DNA of 64,000 nt, from contig NC_089585.1 in assembly GCF_019320115.1 (NCBI RefSeq), positions 143,857,769-143,921,768 of the forward strand, read 5' to 3'. Below, piece by piece: positions 24,852 to 36,324 of this stretch; position 1 is the first letter of the stretch; every line of letters starts with the position of its first letter. Under the pieces are notes generated by a model, which ran no database searches, was not told the origin of the DNA, and was given only the letters and a program-made list of their open reading frames with translations. Made by a program: the position numbers and the translations under genes. The stretch is from Miscanthus floridulus (lineage: Eukaryota; Streptophyta; Magnoliopsida; Poales; Poaceae).

Positions 24852-25620
24852 AAGTTCTAGCAGCTTGTCTGCATGTTCTTCTGTCACTGGGCATGTTCAC
24901 AATACCATCGATGGCTTGCCTGCCTCTAGAATGCCGCTCTACTCTTCATTGGATTGGAGGCCCCCTCTATATATAGGACAAATCCCAATTTTGTTCGGAA
25001 AACCACAAGTAGGGATATATCCGTCGAATTCTCGTATGCAACGACAACGTCGTTTTACCCCTCAACTTTTCTTTTCTTGCTTGCAACTTGCAACAAGGGC
25101 TGTCATTGTTCAAAATTCAAATATATGTTACATTGGGAATTTCATGCGACTTCCTAAACTCTAGGAAGTATCGCTTGTCCTGTTTCATATGTACGTATGC
25201 ATTGTAGCCTTGTTGTATTTCCTCAATGCCTTGGTTGTTTTGTCGGTTAGAGTTCTTGACAACTGTTAAACAGATTCTGTCGGAGTATACTCAGGGCCGC
25301 CTTATTACCAGACAAACGGAGATGCTGCCCCGACAACATGTAAACTGTTAGATCCGTTCAATGGCAGTGCAACATGCAATTAGAAAATTGTGATCCTACT
25401 TTGCCATCTTATTATTTTCTTCACGGAACAGCTACTCTAGTGCAACATACAAATAACAGCTATCGCTAGAATTCAATATTCCATTCCTATTAACATTGAA
25501 TTATTGTCTTGTTTATGAACCTTATGCATCTGATAGCATCATTGCCGTTTGTAGCTCTATGCAGCACGGAGAAGGATACGGATACGGCAATTTCCCAGAA
25601 AACAAGATACGTAATAATAA
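24852..25620. other. RER4-like 3' region and intergenic sequence
   Basis: The first few hundred bases are probably the RER4-like 3' UTR. No further gene is seen; the short open frames have no recognisable features. Confidence 0.5.
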
Positions 25621-25775
25621 AAGGACGCACTGGAGAGCTCCCGCTCTATGTGGGGTCTGGAGAAAGGTGTCAGTGGCAAATATTACCCTCGCCTATGCAA
25701 TGTGAGGAGACTGCAACTTGAACCCGGAACCCTACAAGCGGTAAAACTCTACCGCTTGCACCAGACCTGTGCTTC
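25621..25775 (-). mobile_element. tRNA-derived SINE (third family or fragment)
   Basis: On the minus strand the head reads tctggtgcaagcggtagag (A-box region, about 25747-25767) then gggttcaagttgc (B box, 25713-25725). The body, with 'gccactgacacctttctccagaccccacatagagcgggagctc' split across 25640-25690, matches a SINE body I recall as common in grass genomes. No clear target duplication was found, so one end may be missing. Confidence 0.65.
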
Positions 25776-25912
25776 GAAAGTCTATAACTTGAGTACTGTA
25801 ATCACTAATCATTAGTTCAGTACTCTACGTGCAACCATACATGATATAAACATCACCAGATCACTGATCATTTGTTGAATCGTCCTCTCCCCTGCATCGC
25901 GGGAGCTGGCTG

Positions 25913-26206
25913 CGGCCATGGCGAACTGGTGGGTGCTCCCGGTGCGGCAGTTTCGAGGAGGGGAGAAGTTGAATGATGGCACGGAGGGGGCGGAGGTTCG
26001 TCTCCGGCGGCCGGCGAGCGGTGGCGCATGCCCTGCGTAGGAGGCGGCGATGCTGGCCGTGGCTATGGCGGACTGGTGGGTGCTCACCGGCGCGGCAGTT
26101 TGGAGGAGGAGGAGAAGTTAATTGATGGCACGGAGGGGGCGGAGGCTCGCCGCCGGTGGCCGGCGAGTGGGGCGCAACCCCTGCGCAGGAGGCGGCGCGC
26201 GTGTGC
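25913..26206. repeat. 147-bp tandem duplication, GC-rich
   Basis: Two diverged copies with a period of 147 bases: actggtgggtgctc recurs at 25925 and 26072, and gatggcacggagggggcgg recurs in each. The high GC content contrasts with the AT-rich surroundings and suggests exon- or promoter-derived DNA. No continuous protein can be read through both copies. Confidence 0.8.
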
Positions 26207-26487
26207 GCAGGCGGCGGTGCGAGCTGCGACAGCGCGAGGTGTCGTGACGGGGAGATAAGGAGCGCTTGTTGGGCTGGGCCGTATGCCAGAGGTAGATACG
26301 TATCAGGTCACGTACTCACTATTCCAGTTGCTCAAAAAAAAAAGTACTCACTATTCCAAAAATAAAAATCAGATGTTGCTAAATAAAAAAAAATCAAATA
26401 CTTGAAGGATACGTACCAGAGCCGTATCAGTGACGTATCCGTAACAGATATGTATCCGATACGCGATACGGCCCCGTATCCGCGTTA

Positions 26488-26738
26488 CTCCCTCTATCCC
26501 AATAAGATTGACGTTCTAGCATTGCAACGTTGTCCCAGTATTAATGTCGTTTTAGGTGCAGCGCGCTTATCCACCATACTGTCCAGCTAGCCAGCTATCC
26601 TGTAGCACGCTTATCCATGCCCGGGAAGAGGAGCGCAGAGATGAGAGAGCACTATAGAATAGGGTACGTTGGTATTTTGCCTTGTGTCTTGTAGCTGTGT
26701 ATCAACCCAAAACGTCTCTAATTCTAGGACGGAGGGAG
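26488..26738. mobile_element. Stowaway-type MITE
   Basis: A 251-bp element from ctccctctatcccaataag to ggacggagggag, flanked by TA on both sides (26486-26487, 26739-26740). The ends are the canonical CTCCCTCCGTCCC-type Stowaway inverted repeats, with subterminal 'attgacgtt' and 'aacgtct' also inverted. Confidence 0.85.
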
Positions 26739-27632
26739 TATGTAGTTGTAGCTAGGGTGGTCCATTATTAAAAAAAAACAATTCAAATGTAACATGCGGA
26801 TACACGGTATAAATTGCGTAGTTCAATGCAATTTTAAACTAAAGATACCAAAGAGCAATTCTAACATTAGCCGTCAAAACAACGATGGTACTTTTTATTT
26901 GAGGGCTCTTACTACTTTTGAGGCCTTATTTTTTCGGGCTGCACGCCAACAAGAGCCCTATTCTCAATTCCCTTACACATTATATGCATATTATATATTT
27001 TTAAGAACGTAATATTATATAATAATTTATTTAAACTATAACAATAAAGCACTATACTTATTATAACGAATATTCAAATTCAAATTCAAATACATTTTTT
27101 TCTGAATTCAATGATAGTCGATCATGACATATTATGCTGAGCTTCTTCAACTCTTGATTCCTCAAGGGACACCTCAGAGAGAAGATGCACGCAGTCCAGC
27201 ATTTGTTGGGTCCGAGGCTCCACCTCAGATGCAATAAAGTTTGATCTAAACAAACAGAATGGTGAAGTCATAGAATTCTGCATCTACTATGAGCTAGCAA
27301 ATGGCATGACGGGGATTTTCTTGATTGAATGATTCAGCGTTTATATGGATGCGCCGTATGATACTCGGGTATAAAAAGACTAGAATAGCTACAGTTTTCA
27401 ATGAGAAACAGACCTATTTTCTTCCAAATGCATAAAACAATTCAGCTAACCCCCTAATAGGCCTTACAGTTGAGTAAATGCAAATCAAACTGGCCCATCA
27501 ACAGGACTCTGCCAACTTGCCAAGCCTCACGCGAAGGCCGAGCAGCAGACAGGCTTCTTGACTCATATATAGGCCTTTGGTTGGGCCGAGCCCCGGGTGG
27601 TCCGCAGCCCACAGGGACCACCCTGTAGCTGA
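26739..27632. other. Intergenic, AT-rich, nothing recognised
   Basis: Apart from polyA/T runs and short direct repeats such as ttcaaattcaaattcaaat (about 27072-27090), I see no gene or classified element. Confidence 0.5.
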
Positions 27633-28601
27633 AAAAAATCCGTATTACCTCTCTCAATTTTTACGAAAGTCCATCTTTTCTCCTGAACTCCAAAATCGAG
27701 CAAAACACATCCCTCAACTTTTAAAACCGTTCATCTTACCTCCTTGGCCTGGTTATAAGCGGTTTTGAAGGCGGTTTTGTCTTTTGTCTTATTTATTTAT
27801 TTCGGCGGAATCTTTGAAAAATCATAGTAAATCACCGAAAAATCATAAAATAGAAAATCTAATTTTGTTGGACTCCACATGAGTAGATCTACATAGTGAA
27901 CATATAATATGGTATACTTTAGTACAATTTTTTTGCAATAGCTTTAGATCTATGCTTTTCTATAATTAAATAAAATAATTCATAGCTGCAGTTTCTATGG
28001 TTCAATTGTGGTGAAATTTTTATGATGGACTAATTATTGTATGCTTAAACTTTAGTAAAAATTTCATACTCATTGGATCATGTATATCTTAGTTATAGAT
28101 TTTATTTAGGTTTATGCTTGTTAAATATAAATAAATCTATAACTAAGTTATACATGATCCAATGAGTATAAAATTTTTACTACAGTTTAAGCATACAATA
28201 ATTCGCCCACCATAAAAATATCACCATAATTGGACCATAGAAACTGCAGCTATAAATTATTCCATTTAATTACAGAAAAGCATAGATCCAAATCCATAAT
28301 AAAAACTTTGTACTAAAGCATACCATATTATATATTCACTGTGTAGATTTACTCATGTGGAGTCCAACAAAATTAGATTTTCTATATTTATGATTTTTCT
28401 GTGATTTACTATGATTTTTCAAAGATTTAGCCAAAATAAATAAATAAATAAGACAAAACCGTCTTCAAAACCGCTTATAACTGGGCCAAGGAGGTAAGAT
28501 AAACGGTTTAAAAAGTTGAGGGAGGTGTTTTGTCCGATTTTGAAGTTCAGGGAGGAGAAGCGGACTTTTGCCAAAGTTGAAGAAGGTAATTTGGACTTTC
28601 C
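27633..28601. mobile_element. Foldback element: long near-palindrome, arms about 480 bp
   Basis: The sequence from about 27635 to 28100 recurs as its reverse complement from about 28130 to 28600, with only scattered mismatches and small indels. Matching landmarks include tggactccacatgagta (left, about 27870) with tactcatgtggagtcca (right, about 28348), and ggttataagcggttttgaag with cttcaaaaccgcttataac. The spacer is a few tens of bases around 28100-28125. No ORF is present. The structure fits a foldback or long-TIR MITE, and a transcript through it would form one long hairpin. Exact ends and target duplication are undetermined. Confidence 0.85.
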
Positions 28602-29966
28602 CCCTGCAGCTCCGCCATCGCTGCCGAGCGCTCTAGGGCTCTCTAGCGCACACGGCAGAGGCAGGAAGCCCAACTAGGCCCTACACCTTACAAAAAGCCC
28701 ATAGCATATTATTTTGCACGGGCCGTGAAACCAATAGAGCCCAGTAAGCTAAAACCTAATTTTGCTAAAAAAACTGAAACCTAATTAATAGCCCTTGCGG
28801 TTGCAGGCTTGCAGCCCTCGATCCAGACGCCATCATTCTGGGCGTTCGGTTTTAACCAATGGTTCGGTTCGGTTTCTTCGGTTTTCCAAAATTTTAGTTT
28901 CCAGAAAATGACCCCTGATCAGTTTGCTAAAATTCTAAAAACCAACCAATTTTGGTTCAGTTTTTTAGTTTGGTTTTTCGGTTAAAACCAAATAAACCGA
29001 TGCAAGAAAATATCAGACATGATTTAGAACTGACAGCACAGCACAGCACAGTACAAACTTGCACAGCACAGTATATTATTTGAAGACTCAAGATTATTGC
29101 AAACTTAACAATTCAATGCTCAAATCAAATATTACAAATTTGTAGTTCATTCTTGATAATAAACCACAATACTCCATCAGTTTTGATAAACAACAGGAAA
29201 AAAACAGATTCCAGCCAGCAGGCATCAACAACAGCAAGAGAACAATGCTCCATGGCGCCACCAGGATGTGTCCAAACATCTAGCTAACCAACTTACCATT
29301 ATCAAAATGCAGTAGCAGTAGTGCTATCATTAGAAATGGCTTGGGCACCAATTACGTGATCCCGCTCAATCATGCTCCCTCACGCGCACGCCCACGCAGC
29401 CGCCTCCTCTCGCATCTACCTTCACCCTCGCGCTTGCGCTCGCCAGTAGGAAGGGGCGTAGGGCACACATCTGCTCGGAGGCGACAGCGTGCGGGCGTGG
29501 CTTCGGGCGTTCGGCGGCGTGCGCGGGCACGGTGGCCGGCGTGCGACCTATGGCAGGCAGCGGCTCTCCTCCACTCCTCACAGATCCCGGCAGGTAGAGT
29601 TCCCTCCGCCGCGCCGCTGCTCCGCCTCCTCCTCCCCCAACGCTGCCCTTACCCATCGCCTGTGCCCGCCCGCTCCACCTCCGCCCTTGCTGCGCCTGCG
29701 AACGACCCCCAACGCTCGGAGGCCCAGCTGTGTCTTCGTCTTCCTCACCAACACCCAACGTGGCCAGAAGAAAAAAGAAAAGAAAACTTGGACTTTTCCA
29801 TGATTTAAAGGGGATATAAAAAAGAAAATAAAAGAAAAAAGGTAGACAGAATGAACGGAAAAATGGAGGGACAACAGGAAAAAACGTGTGTCAAATAAGA
29901 AAGAACTAACGGTCTAAAAAGAGAAAAACGAACGCGGATGTAAGAGAAAAATGAACTGACTTACAG
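28602..29966. other. Intergenic; simple repeats, GC-rich block without gene structure
   Basis: Contains a degenerate CGGTT-rich stretch (about 28850-29000), a short (GCACA)n microsatellite (about 29033-29080), and a GC-rich block at 29370-29760. The block's overlapping open frames on both strands have compositional rather than protein-like sequence. No gene supported. Confidence 0.5.
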
Positions 29967-29974
29967 GCGCCGCA

Positions 29975-31145
29975 CGTCCGATCCGGGCGCTAGCATCCGG
30001 ACGGTGTTCGTATAGGGAGTGAGCAAGGGCCTAGCGCGTCGAGCTCGCGAGCCAGTGCTCTAGCAGTGGGCTTGTGCCGCCCAAGACATCACCCGTGCCA
30101 CCCCCAATGTCGCCCGCGCCGCCAGCCGCTTCCCACGCGAATTCCATGTGCAACACTCGATCAACTTTTGAAACATCCAGATATAACAGTTGCAACATAC
30201 AAAAGAAGATAGATGAAACACTTGAAACAAGCGTCTGAAATACTTGCAAAAACATCTAAAAAACATTTAAAAACCATTACAAACATACGCAACAGTCACA
30301 TAAAACACTTGCAAACATATATGTATGAGACATCTGAAAACACTTAAAACATATGCTTACAACATGCATATATATGCAACATCTAGATCTACTTTGGCAA
30401 CATCCAGATAAAACGCTTGCAACATACGTCTAGAACAGATGAAATTAGAACATACACATGAAACATACGTGTACCGCTATTACAACATGTGCAACATCCC
30501 GATCTACTTTTGCAAAATCGATATACAATAGTTGCAACATAACTCTGAAACATCTAAAACACTTAAAACATACTCTTGCAATTGCGACTTTCACCCTTCC
30601 TCTTCGTTACGACGCAACACAGAGCGGGGAAACGGCTGATTCTGAAAATCTGCATCCTTGCCACCGTCATCGTAGGTACTGGTGGGCGAGTCGTCGAGGG
30701 AGACAGTGGACCAGGAGCCATGGAGAGAGAGAGGGAAAGGTCAATTGGTCGCCGCTTCTAGCGCGAGCTACGACCAGAGAGGGACGAAAGCGGGCGGAAG
30801 GGGGGGAGGGGGAGGGCGATGCAGAATGGAAACCATACACATCATTTAGTGAGCACGGTGGAGAGGGAAGAAGCCGCGCGTTGGCGCTCCAGTGTGGTGG
30901 CGAGGAAGGATGAAGGCAGACTGGTGGCCAGGCGCAGTGAAGAACGCCATGCCAGAGGGGTCGCCGTGGACCATGTCGCAGCGGCGAGAACTCGACGAGT
31001 GGAGAGTATGGTTCAGTCTTGTTTCTGGAGTGGATTGGCTAAACGATTCTCGGTTAAGCGAGCATGGTGGAACGTTGGGCTGTTCAGGTTGGCATCGCGG
31101 CCCACCAACGGAGGTGTCCAGATGATCAGACGCCTGAGCCTAAGC
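29975..31145. mobile_element. Probable non-autonomous DNA transposon with CAACAT subrepeats
   Basis: From about 30140 to 30590 the DNA is built from degenerate short units around gCAACATnnnGAAACACTTg, recurring roughly every 25-40 bases. The flanks carry imperfect inverted ends: ggcgctagcatccggac on the left (about 29987-30003), gtccagatgatcagacgcc on the right (about 31117-31135). The centre (30600-31100) is GC-rich and may be captured DNA. The organisation resembles grass Mutator-like non-autonomous elements, but no target duplication was established. Confidence 0.4.
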
Positions 31146-32840
31146 ATTTCCGAAAAACAAAAAACCGAAAAATAAAAAGAAGTTGCGTCCGCACGCTTAA
31201 AAAATGGAGGCTCAAACGGATGTCCGGGTAAAATATTAATAATTAGACTTTTCATAACATATTTTAATTATTTTTATCAGATTTTAAGGCTCATAATAAA
31301 TATTAGTAAAAGATTAATGTGATACGGAAAATTGATTGAAGACTGATTCAAACTTAAATAGATGGATATTGTTTATATCTTGTTCTAGGGTTAGAAAAGG
31401 TTTAAGAAGAGCTACACGCGTGCATAGATTCAGCTAGGCTATAATATGAGTCGTGCTATGCCAACGAGGTTTTGCAACTCCAAACTGAGTAATGCTGCAC
31501 AAGTAGTTAGAGGTGTGGACAGAAAAATAGAATGAAATTCTGTCTCTATAATAAAATAGTACTGGGTATAGATGTGGAGTACAAACACCCATGTAAATCT
31601 TCTAGAAGTCCAGGTTCCAACTAAGTATTGCTTAAAGAAGCAAATTATCGACAAGTGATATATATACTTGGGAAAATTATATTTTTATTCTCATAAAATA
31701 CTTGGGAAAATTAAAAGTAGATAACTACTAAGAGAATAATATACAAATTAAAATAAAATGCGTACATTGAGGTAAAAAAACGTAAAATGTCTACATTTTT
31801 GTTCATAGGAAATATTTTTTTTCTAAAAACTATGAGAAATTACAAAGCAAAAAAAATCTGTACCTTATACTAAAGAACAAAAAATTGCTAACACTTGTTT
31901 AGTCGTGAATGCCCAAATTCTCTGCTATGTTTCTACTGCTCTGACCTCTATACATGGTGTGGACGAGGCGTCAGACTCTCTATACACGGATTCGGACTAC
32001 AAGCCCTACAATGGACTTCTGTAATATAAGGGCACCCGTAATAGCAACTTATTGTTTCATATTATAATACAAGCTAGAGAAAATCTAGCTTTTGACCAGG
32101 AGTTAAGAGTTAGTCTCGTACATATATTTTAAGATTCTACGAGGATGTCACGTGGGGCTAATGGCGAAGCTAGAGGAGATCGAAGGGGGTGCACTTGCAT
32201 TGTGGGTGCATAGACTTGTGTTGTGGGGTGCATACATGGTGGGATTTTAGTCATTATAACTGATTTTTTTTAAAATTTGGGGGGTGCATTTGCACCCTCT
32301 AATCATAGTGCAGCTTCGCTCCTGTGTGGTGCTATTCAAGTTATGAGCTATGTGCTAAAAATTAATATTATCGGAGAGAATGACTTAGAGCCAGTAGCTC
32401 ATCCTATCGCAGGTGCCCTAAGCTGGTTAATTAAAGTTGAGTCAAATAAAAAACAAATACGTGGCAGCCTACAACTTCTGCATCCAGCCCCAAAAAGGAC
32501 TTGGTCATTGGTCCATGCTCGACCAAAGACAACTTTGTTGATCACAGGCAAACACAAAATAATTGGACTTGACCATGCAGGCAAGCACATTGGGCTTTGT
32601 GTGCCTCATGGGCTTCGGTCGATACACCCTGCTGTGGCTGCCGTGACACAGGTGCTACTCATGTTGAGCATGTGTGGACCGTGATGCTGATGCAGCTGCT
32701 TTTACTTTTTATATAAGTCCTTTATAAGTCCCAGCTCGACATCGACATCCCAACAAGAAGCAAGGGGGCAATGCGCTGCATTAAGCTTACTTGAGGATGT
32801 AATTACAATTTATGCTAAAGCAAAATTTTTGTGTATAATG
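31146..32840. other. Intergenic, AT-rich, nothing recognised
   Basis: No protein-like open frame and no recognisable transposon ends. A local 'gggggtgca' motif recurs around 32188-32290. Confidence 0.5.
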
Positions 32841-34711
32841 GTAACAAATACAATAACTTCGTCTATGGTGAGGCGTCTTTGGTGTCCCAGCATAGCAGGT
32901 CCCAAGCCCTGGTAAAGGAGGAGGGTTGTGTTAGGCGCGGTGAGCCAATGTAAAAACTTAGCCACTTTAATGGAGATGAAACCCAAAAGAATCCCGTTGG
33001 GGCGTAACCTTCTTAGCGATGCGCCATGTTGGAACCCGGGTATGGTGTTAAATGAGCAAGGGCCACGTCGTCACCCCCGTGACACGCCGTGTCGCGATCT
33101 GGACACGGTGTCAAATGAGCAAGGATCGAGTCGTCGCATCCTTAGTGGCGCGCCACATCGGCGCCCGGGTGTGGTGCAAAATGAGCAAGGGTCTTTACAC
33201 CTACCTCAGCGGGTGCAAAGGGTAAGGAAGCTAGTCGAGCCAACTAGGATCCATTTAGGTAGTTGGAATGTAGGGTCCCTTACAGGTAAGTTAAGAGAGT
33301 TAGTGGACACAACAGTTAGGAGGCGTGTAAATATCTTATGCGTCCAAGAGACTAAATGAAAGGGGCAGAAGGCGAAGGAGGTGGACAATACCGGCTTCAA
33401 GCTCAGGTACACAGGGACAACTTCAAATAAAAATGGAGTAGGAGTTTTGATTGATAAGAGCCTCAAGGATGGTGTGGTGGAGGTGAGAAGGAAAGAGGAT
33501 AGGATCATCTTCGTTAAACTTGTCATTAGTGATATGGTCTTAAACGTAATTAGTGCGTATGCCTCCAAGTAGGCCATGATGAGAGTGATAAGCGGCTTTT
33601 CTGGGAAGACTTAGATCGTTTGGTTAGAGCTGTCCCTAGTAGCGAGAAGCTCTTTATAGGAGGTGATCTTAATGGCCATGTAGGTACATCAAGTGCAGGT
33701 TTCGAGGCGGTTCATGGGGGTTTCAGATATAGTAGCAGGAACCAGGAGGGAGAGGAAGTCTTAGACTTCGTCATATCTTTTGATCTGATAATAGCTAACA
33801 CTTTCTTCTGTAAGAGACAGTCCTATTTAGTGAGCTTTAGTAGCGGCCAGTACTCTAGTCAAATCGACTTTGTCCTTACAAGAAGGAGGGATAAATGAAC
33901 ATGCGTGGACTGTAAGGTGATACCTAGAGAATGTGTGGTCGCTCAACACAAGCTGGTGGTGGCTGATTTTTGCTTTCTGGTGCAAGCTCGTGAGAACAAA
34001 CAAGCTAGGGTTGCTAGAACAAAGTGGTGGAAATTAGAAGGAAAGGCATCAAAGGTCTTTAAGGAAAAGGTCATTGAATATGGCCCTTGGAATGATGAAG
34101 GCGATGCAAACAGCATGTGAGAGAAGATGGCAACATGCGTTCGGAAGGTTGCTTCAGAGGTGCTTGGAGTGACCAAAGGGAGCGGATGCGACTCGAAAGA
34201 TATTTGGTGGTGGAATGAAGATGTGCAAAAGGCTATTAAGGAAAAGGAGTGCTATAAGCACTTATATCATGACAGGTGTGCAAACAACATAGAGAAGTAT
34301 AAGGAGGCAAAGAAGACTACAAAACAAGCGGTGAGTGAGGTAAAGGGGTGGGCCTATGAGAACCTTTACCGACGTTTGAGTACGAAGGAAGGAGAGAAGG
34401 ACATTTATAGGATGGCTAGGGCTTGCGATAGGAAGACAAGGGACTTCAACCAAGTCAAGTGCAGAAAGGATGAGAGGGAGAATCTCTTGGTGAAGGAGGA
34501 TGGGATCAGACATAGATGGCAAGAGTATTTTAATAAATTGTTCAATGGTGAGAACAAGAACACCACCGTTCAGTTAGACGACTTGTTTGATGACACTAAC
34601 AGGCGCTTTGTGCGGAGGATTCAAGAATCGAAGATCAGAAAAGCCTTGAAAATGGTGAAAGGGGGCAAAGCGATGGGCCCTGATGGTATCCCAATCAAGA
34701 TGTGGAGATGT

Positions 34712-36324
34712 TGAAAGCATCTAGGCCCCTAGTTGGGTTTTAGAGATTAATGACGATACGAGATTACTATGACTAACGTGTGTTTTGCATAGATAATTTG
34801 AGTTAGGTCATGGTAATGAAAATTGATTGGGCAGTCATGTTTGTCATACCCCTGTCGATGAAAATCATTTCGGTTTTCAAAGGATGGATGACAAGGTTAA
34901 GGACGATCTAGTTCTAAGTGTCGTTTGGTATTGGAGAGACACTTGTAGTAGTTTAGGACTTTATTTTTCCTTTGGCTATACTATTAAGGGGGTATGGACT
35001 AGTAGCTTGACTTAGGTGAGTCTAGTGGGTTAGGTGTGGTGCACACTTGTCAAACCTAGCACTAGGTAACTTAGGAATAGCACTAAGATCAATTGGAGTC
35101 AACTTTATTCACATAGGATTTTGAGTTGGAAGTGAATGGAGGGTCAAATGATTGACCAGACGCTAGTATGGTTGTGACCGAACGCTGGAGGGTGAGTCTG
35201 GTCAGTTCATTTAATCAACTATAGTCGTCTGGTACTGACTGGACACTGAACAGTAAAGTGACCGGACTCTGGGTGCCAGCGTCCGGTCAACTCCAGAGAG
35301 GTTCTGGAGAGGCTTTTTCGTGACCGGACGCGTCCGGTGGGTGCTGATCGGACGCTGGTCAGAATCCAGTACCTGACTGAACGCTGAACAGTGAAGTGAT
35401 CGGACTCTGGGTGCCAACGTCCGATCAACATCAGTAAGGTTCCAGAGAGAGGTTTTGATGACCAGACACGTCCGGTCAGTACTGACCGAACGCTGGTCAG
35501 AGTCCGATCAGAGCTTAACGACTCTCTCTGACATAGTAGCGGGTAACACTAACCAAAGCATCCGATCAACCCGCAGAATGCTGACTCAACCTCTAAACAT
35601 TATGTTTTGAATGAGGGGATATAAATACTTACTTCACTCATCCATAGGAGGTCTCTTGCCCATTTGTTCAGCTGAGAAACACCTTTAGAGTGCAAAGAAG
35701 AGCAAGAGCCTAGTGAGGTGATTGAGATTTGAGAATTCAAGATTAAGGACCTCGTTAGTGCATAGAGAGTAGCAAGTGTGTATCCACCCTTCTCATTAGG
35801 CTTGTCTTGGTCAAGTGAGAGTTTGTGCTTGTTACTCTTGGTGATCGCCATCACCTAGACGGCTAGGTGGTGATTGTGAGCTTGGTGATCATCTGGTGGA
35901 GCTTGTGGATGACCCAAGTCAAGTTGTGAGCGGTTGTGGGCAATTCACCGTGACAGAGTGTCAAAGAATCAGCCCATAGAGAGCACTTGATCCTTGCACG
36001 GATCAAGGGGGAGCTACACCCTTGCGCGGGTGCTCCAACGAGGACTAGTGGGGAGTGGCGACTCTCTGATACCTCGGAAAAATATCGCCACGTTCCTTTC
36101 CCTCTCTTTACTTTGAGCAATTCATTTCATGTCTTTATATTCTTAGAATTGCCATGCTAGAGTAGGATTGAAACATCGGGTGCAAAACTTTTATGCGGGA
36201 GAACAATAGAACACATTCTAGGCACAAGGGGTGAAGTAGGCTAAGTGTAGGGCTTAATTATTGCAAAAAAATTAGAATTAGCCTAATTCACCCCCCTCCC
36301 CTCTTGGGCATCTTGATCCTTTTA
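34712..36324. mobile_element. 1.6-kb non-coding insertion inside the LINE reverse transcriptase
   Basis: The LINE reading frame breaks after IKMWRC and resumes at 36330 with the expected next residues. The intervening 1613 bases begin TGAAAGCATC and end GATCCTTTTA, imperfect inverted ends matching at 8 of 10 positions. Flanks are gatgt (34707-34711) and tatgt (36325-36329), a near 4-5 bp target duplication. There is no transposase or gag-pol. Ends of TG...(C/T)A type would fit a solo LTR, while the inverted ends and tandem repeats would also fit a DNA element. Class left open. Confidence 0.7.
35230..35505. repeat. Tandem repeat of about 140 bp within the LINE insertion
   Basis: Two diverged copies, each containing gactctgggtgcca and a 'cgtccggtc/cgtccgatc' motif. 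One runs from about 35230, the other from about 35371. Many further 'ggacgctggtcag'-like pieces between 35160 and 35560 show the array was once more extensive. Confidence 0.7.

Noticed and set aside
29341..29874. Overlapping GC-rich open frames on both strands
   Set aside because: Composition-driven Arg/Pro/Ser sequences, no domains and no splice pattern; probably transposon- or promoter-derived DNA.
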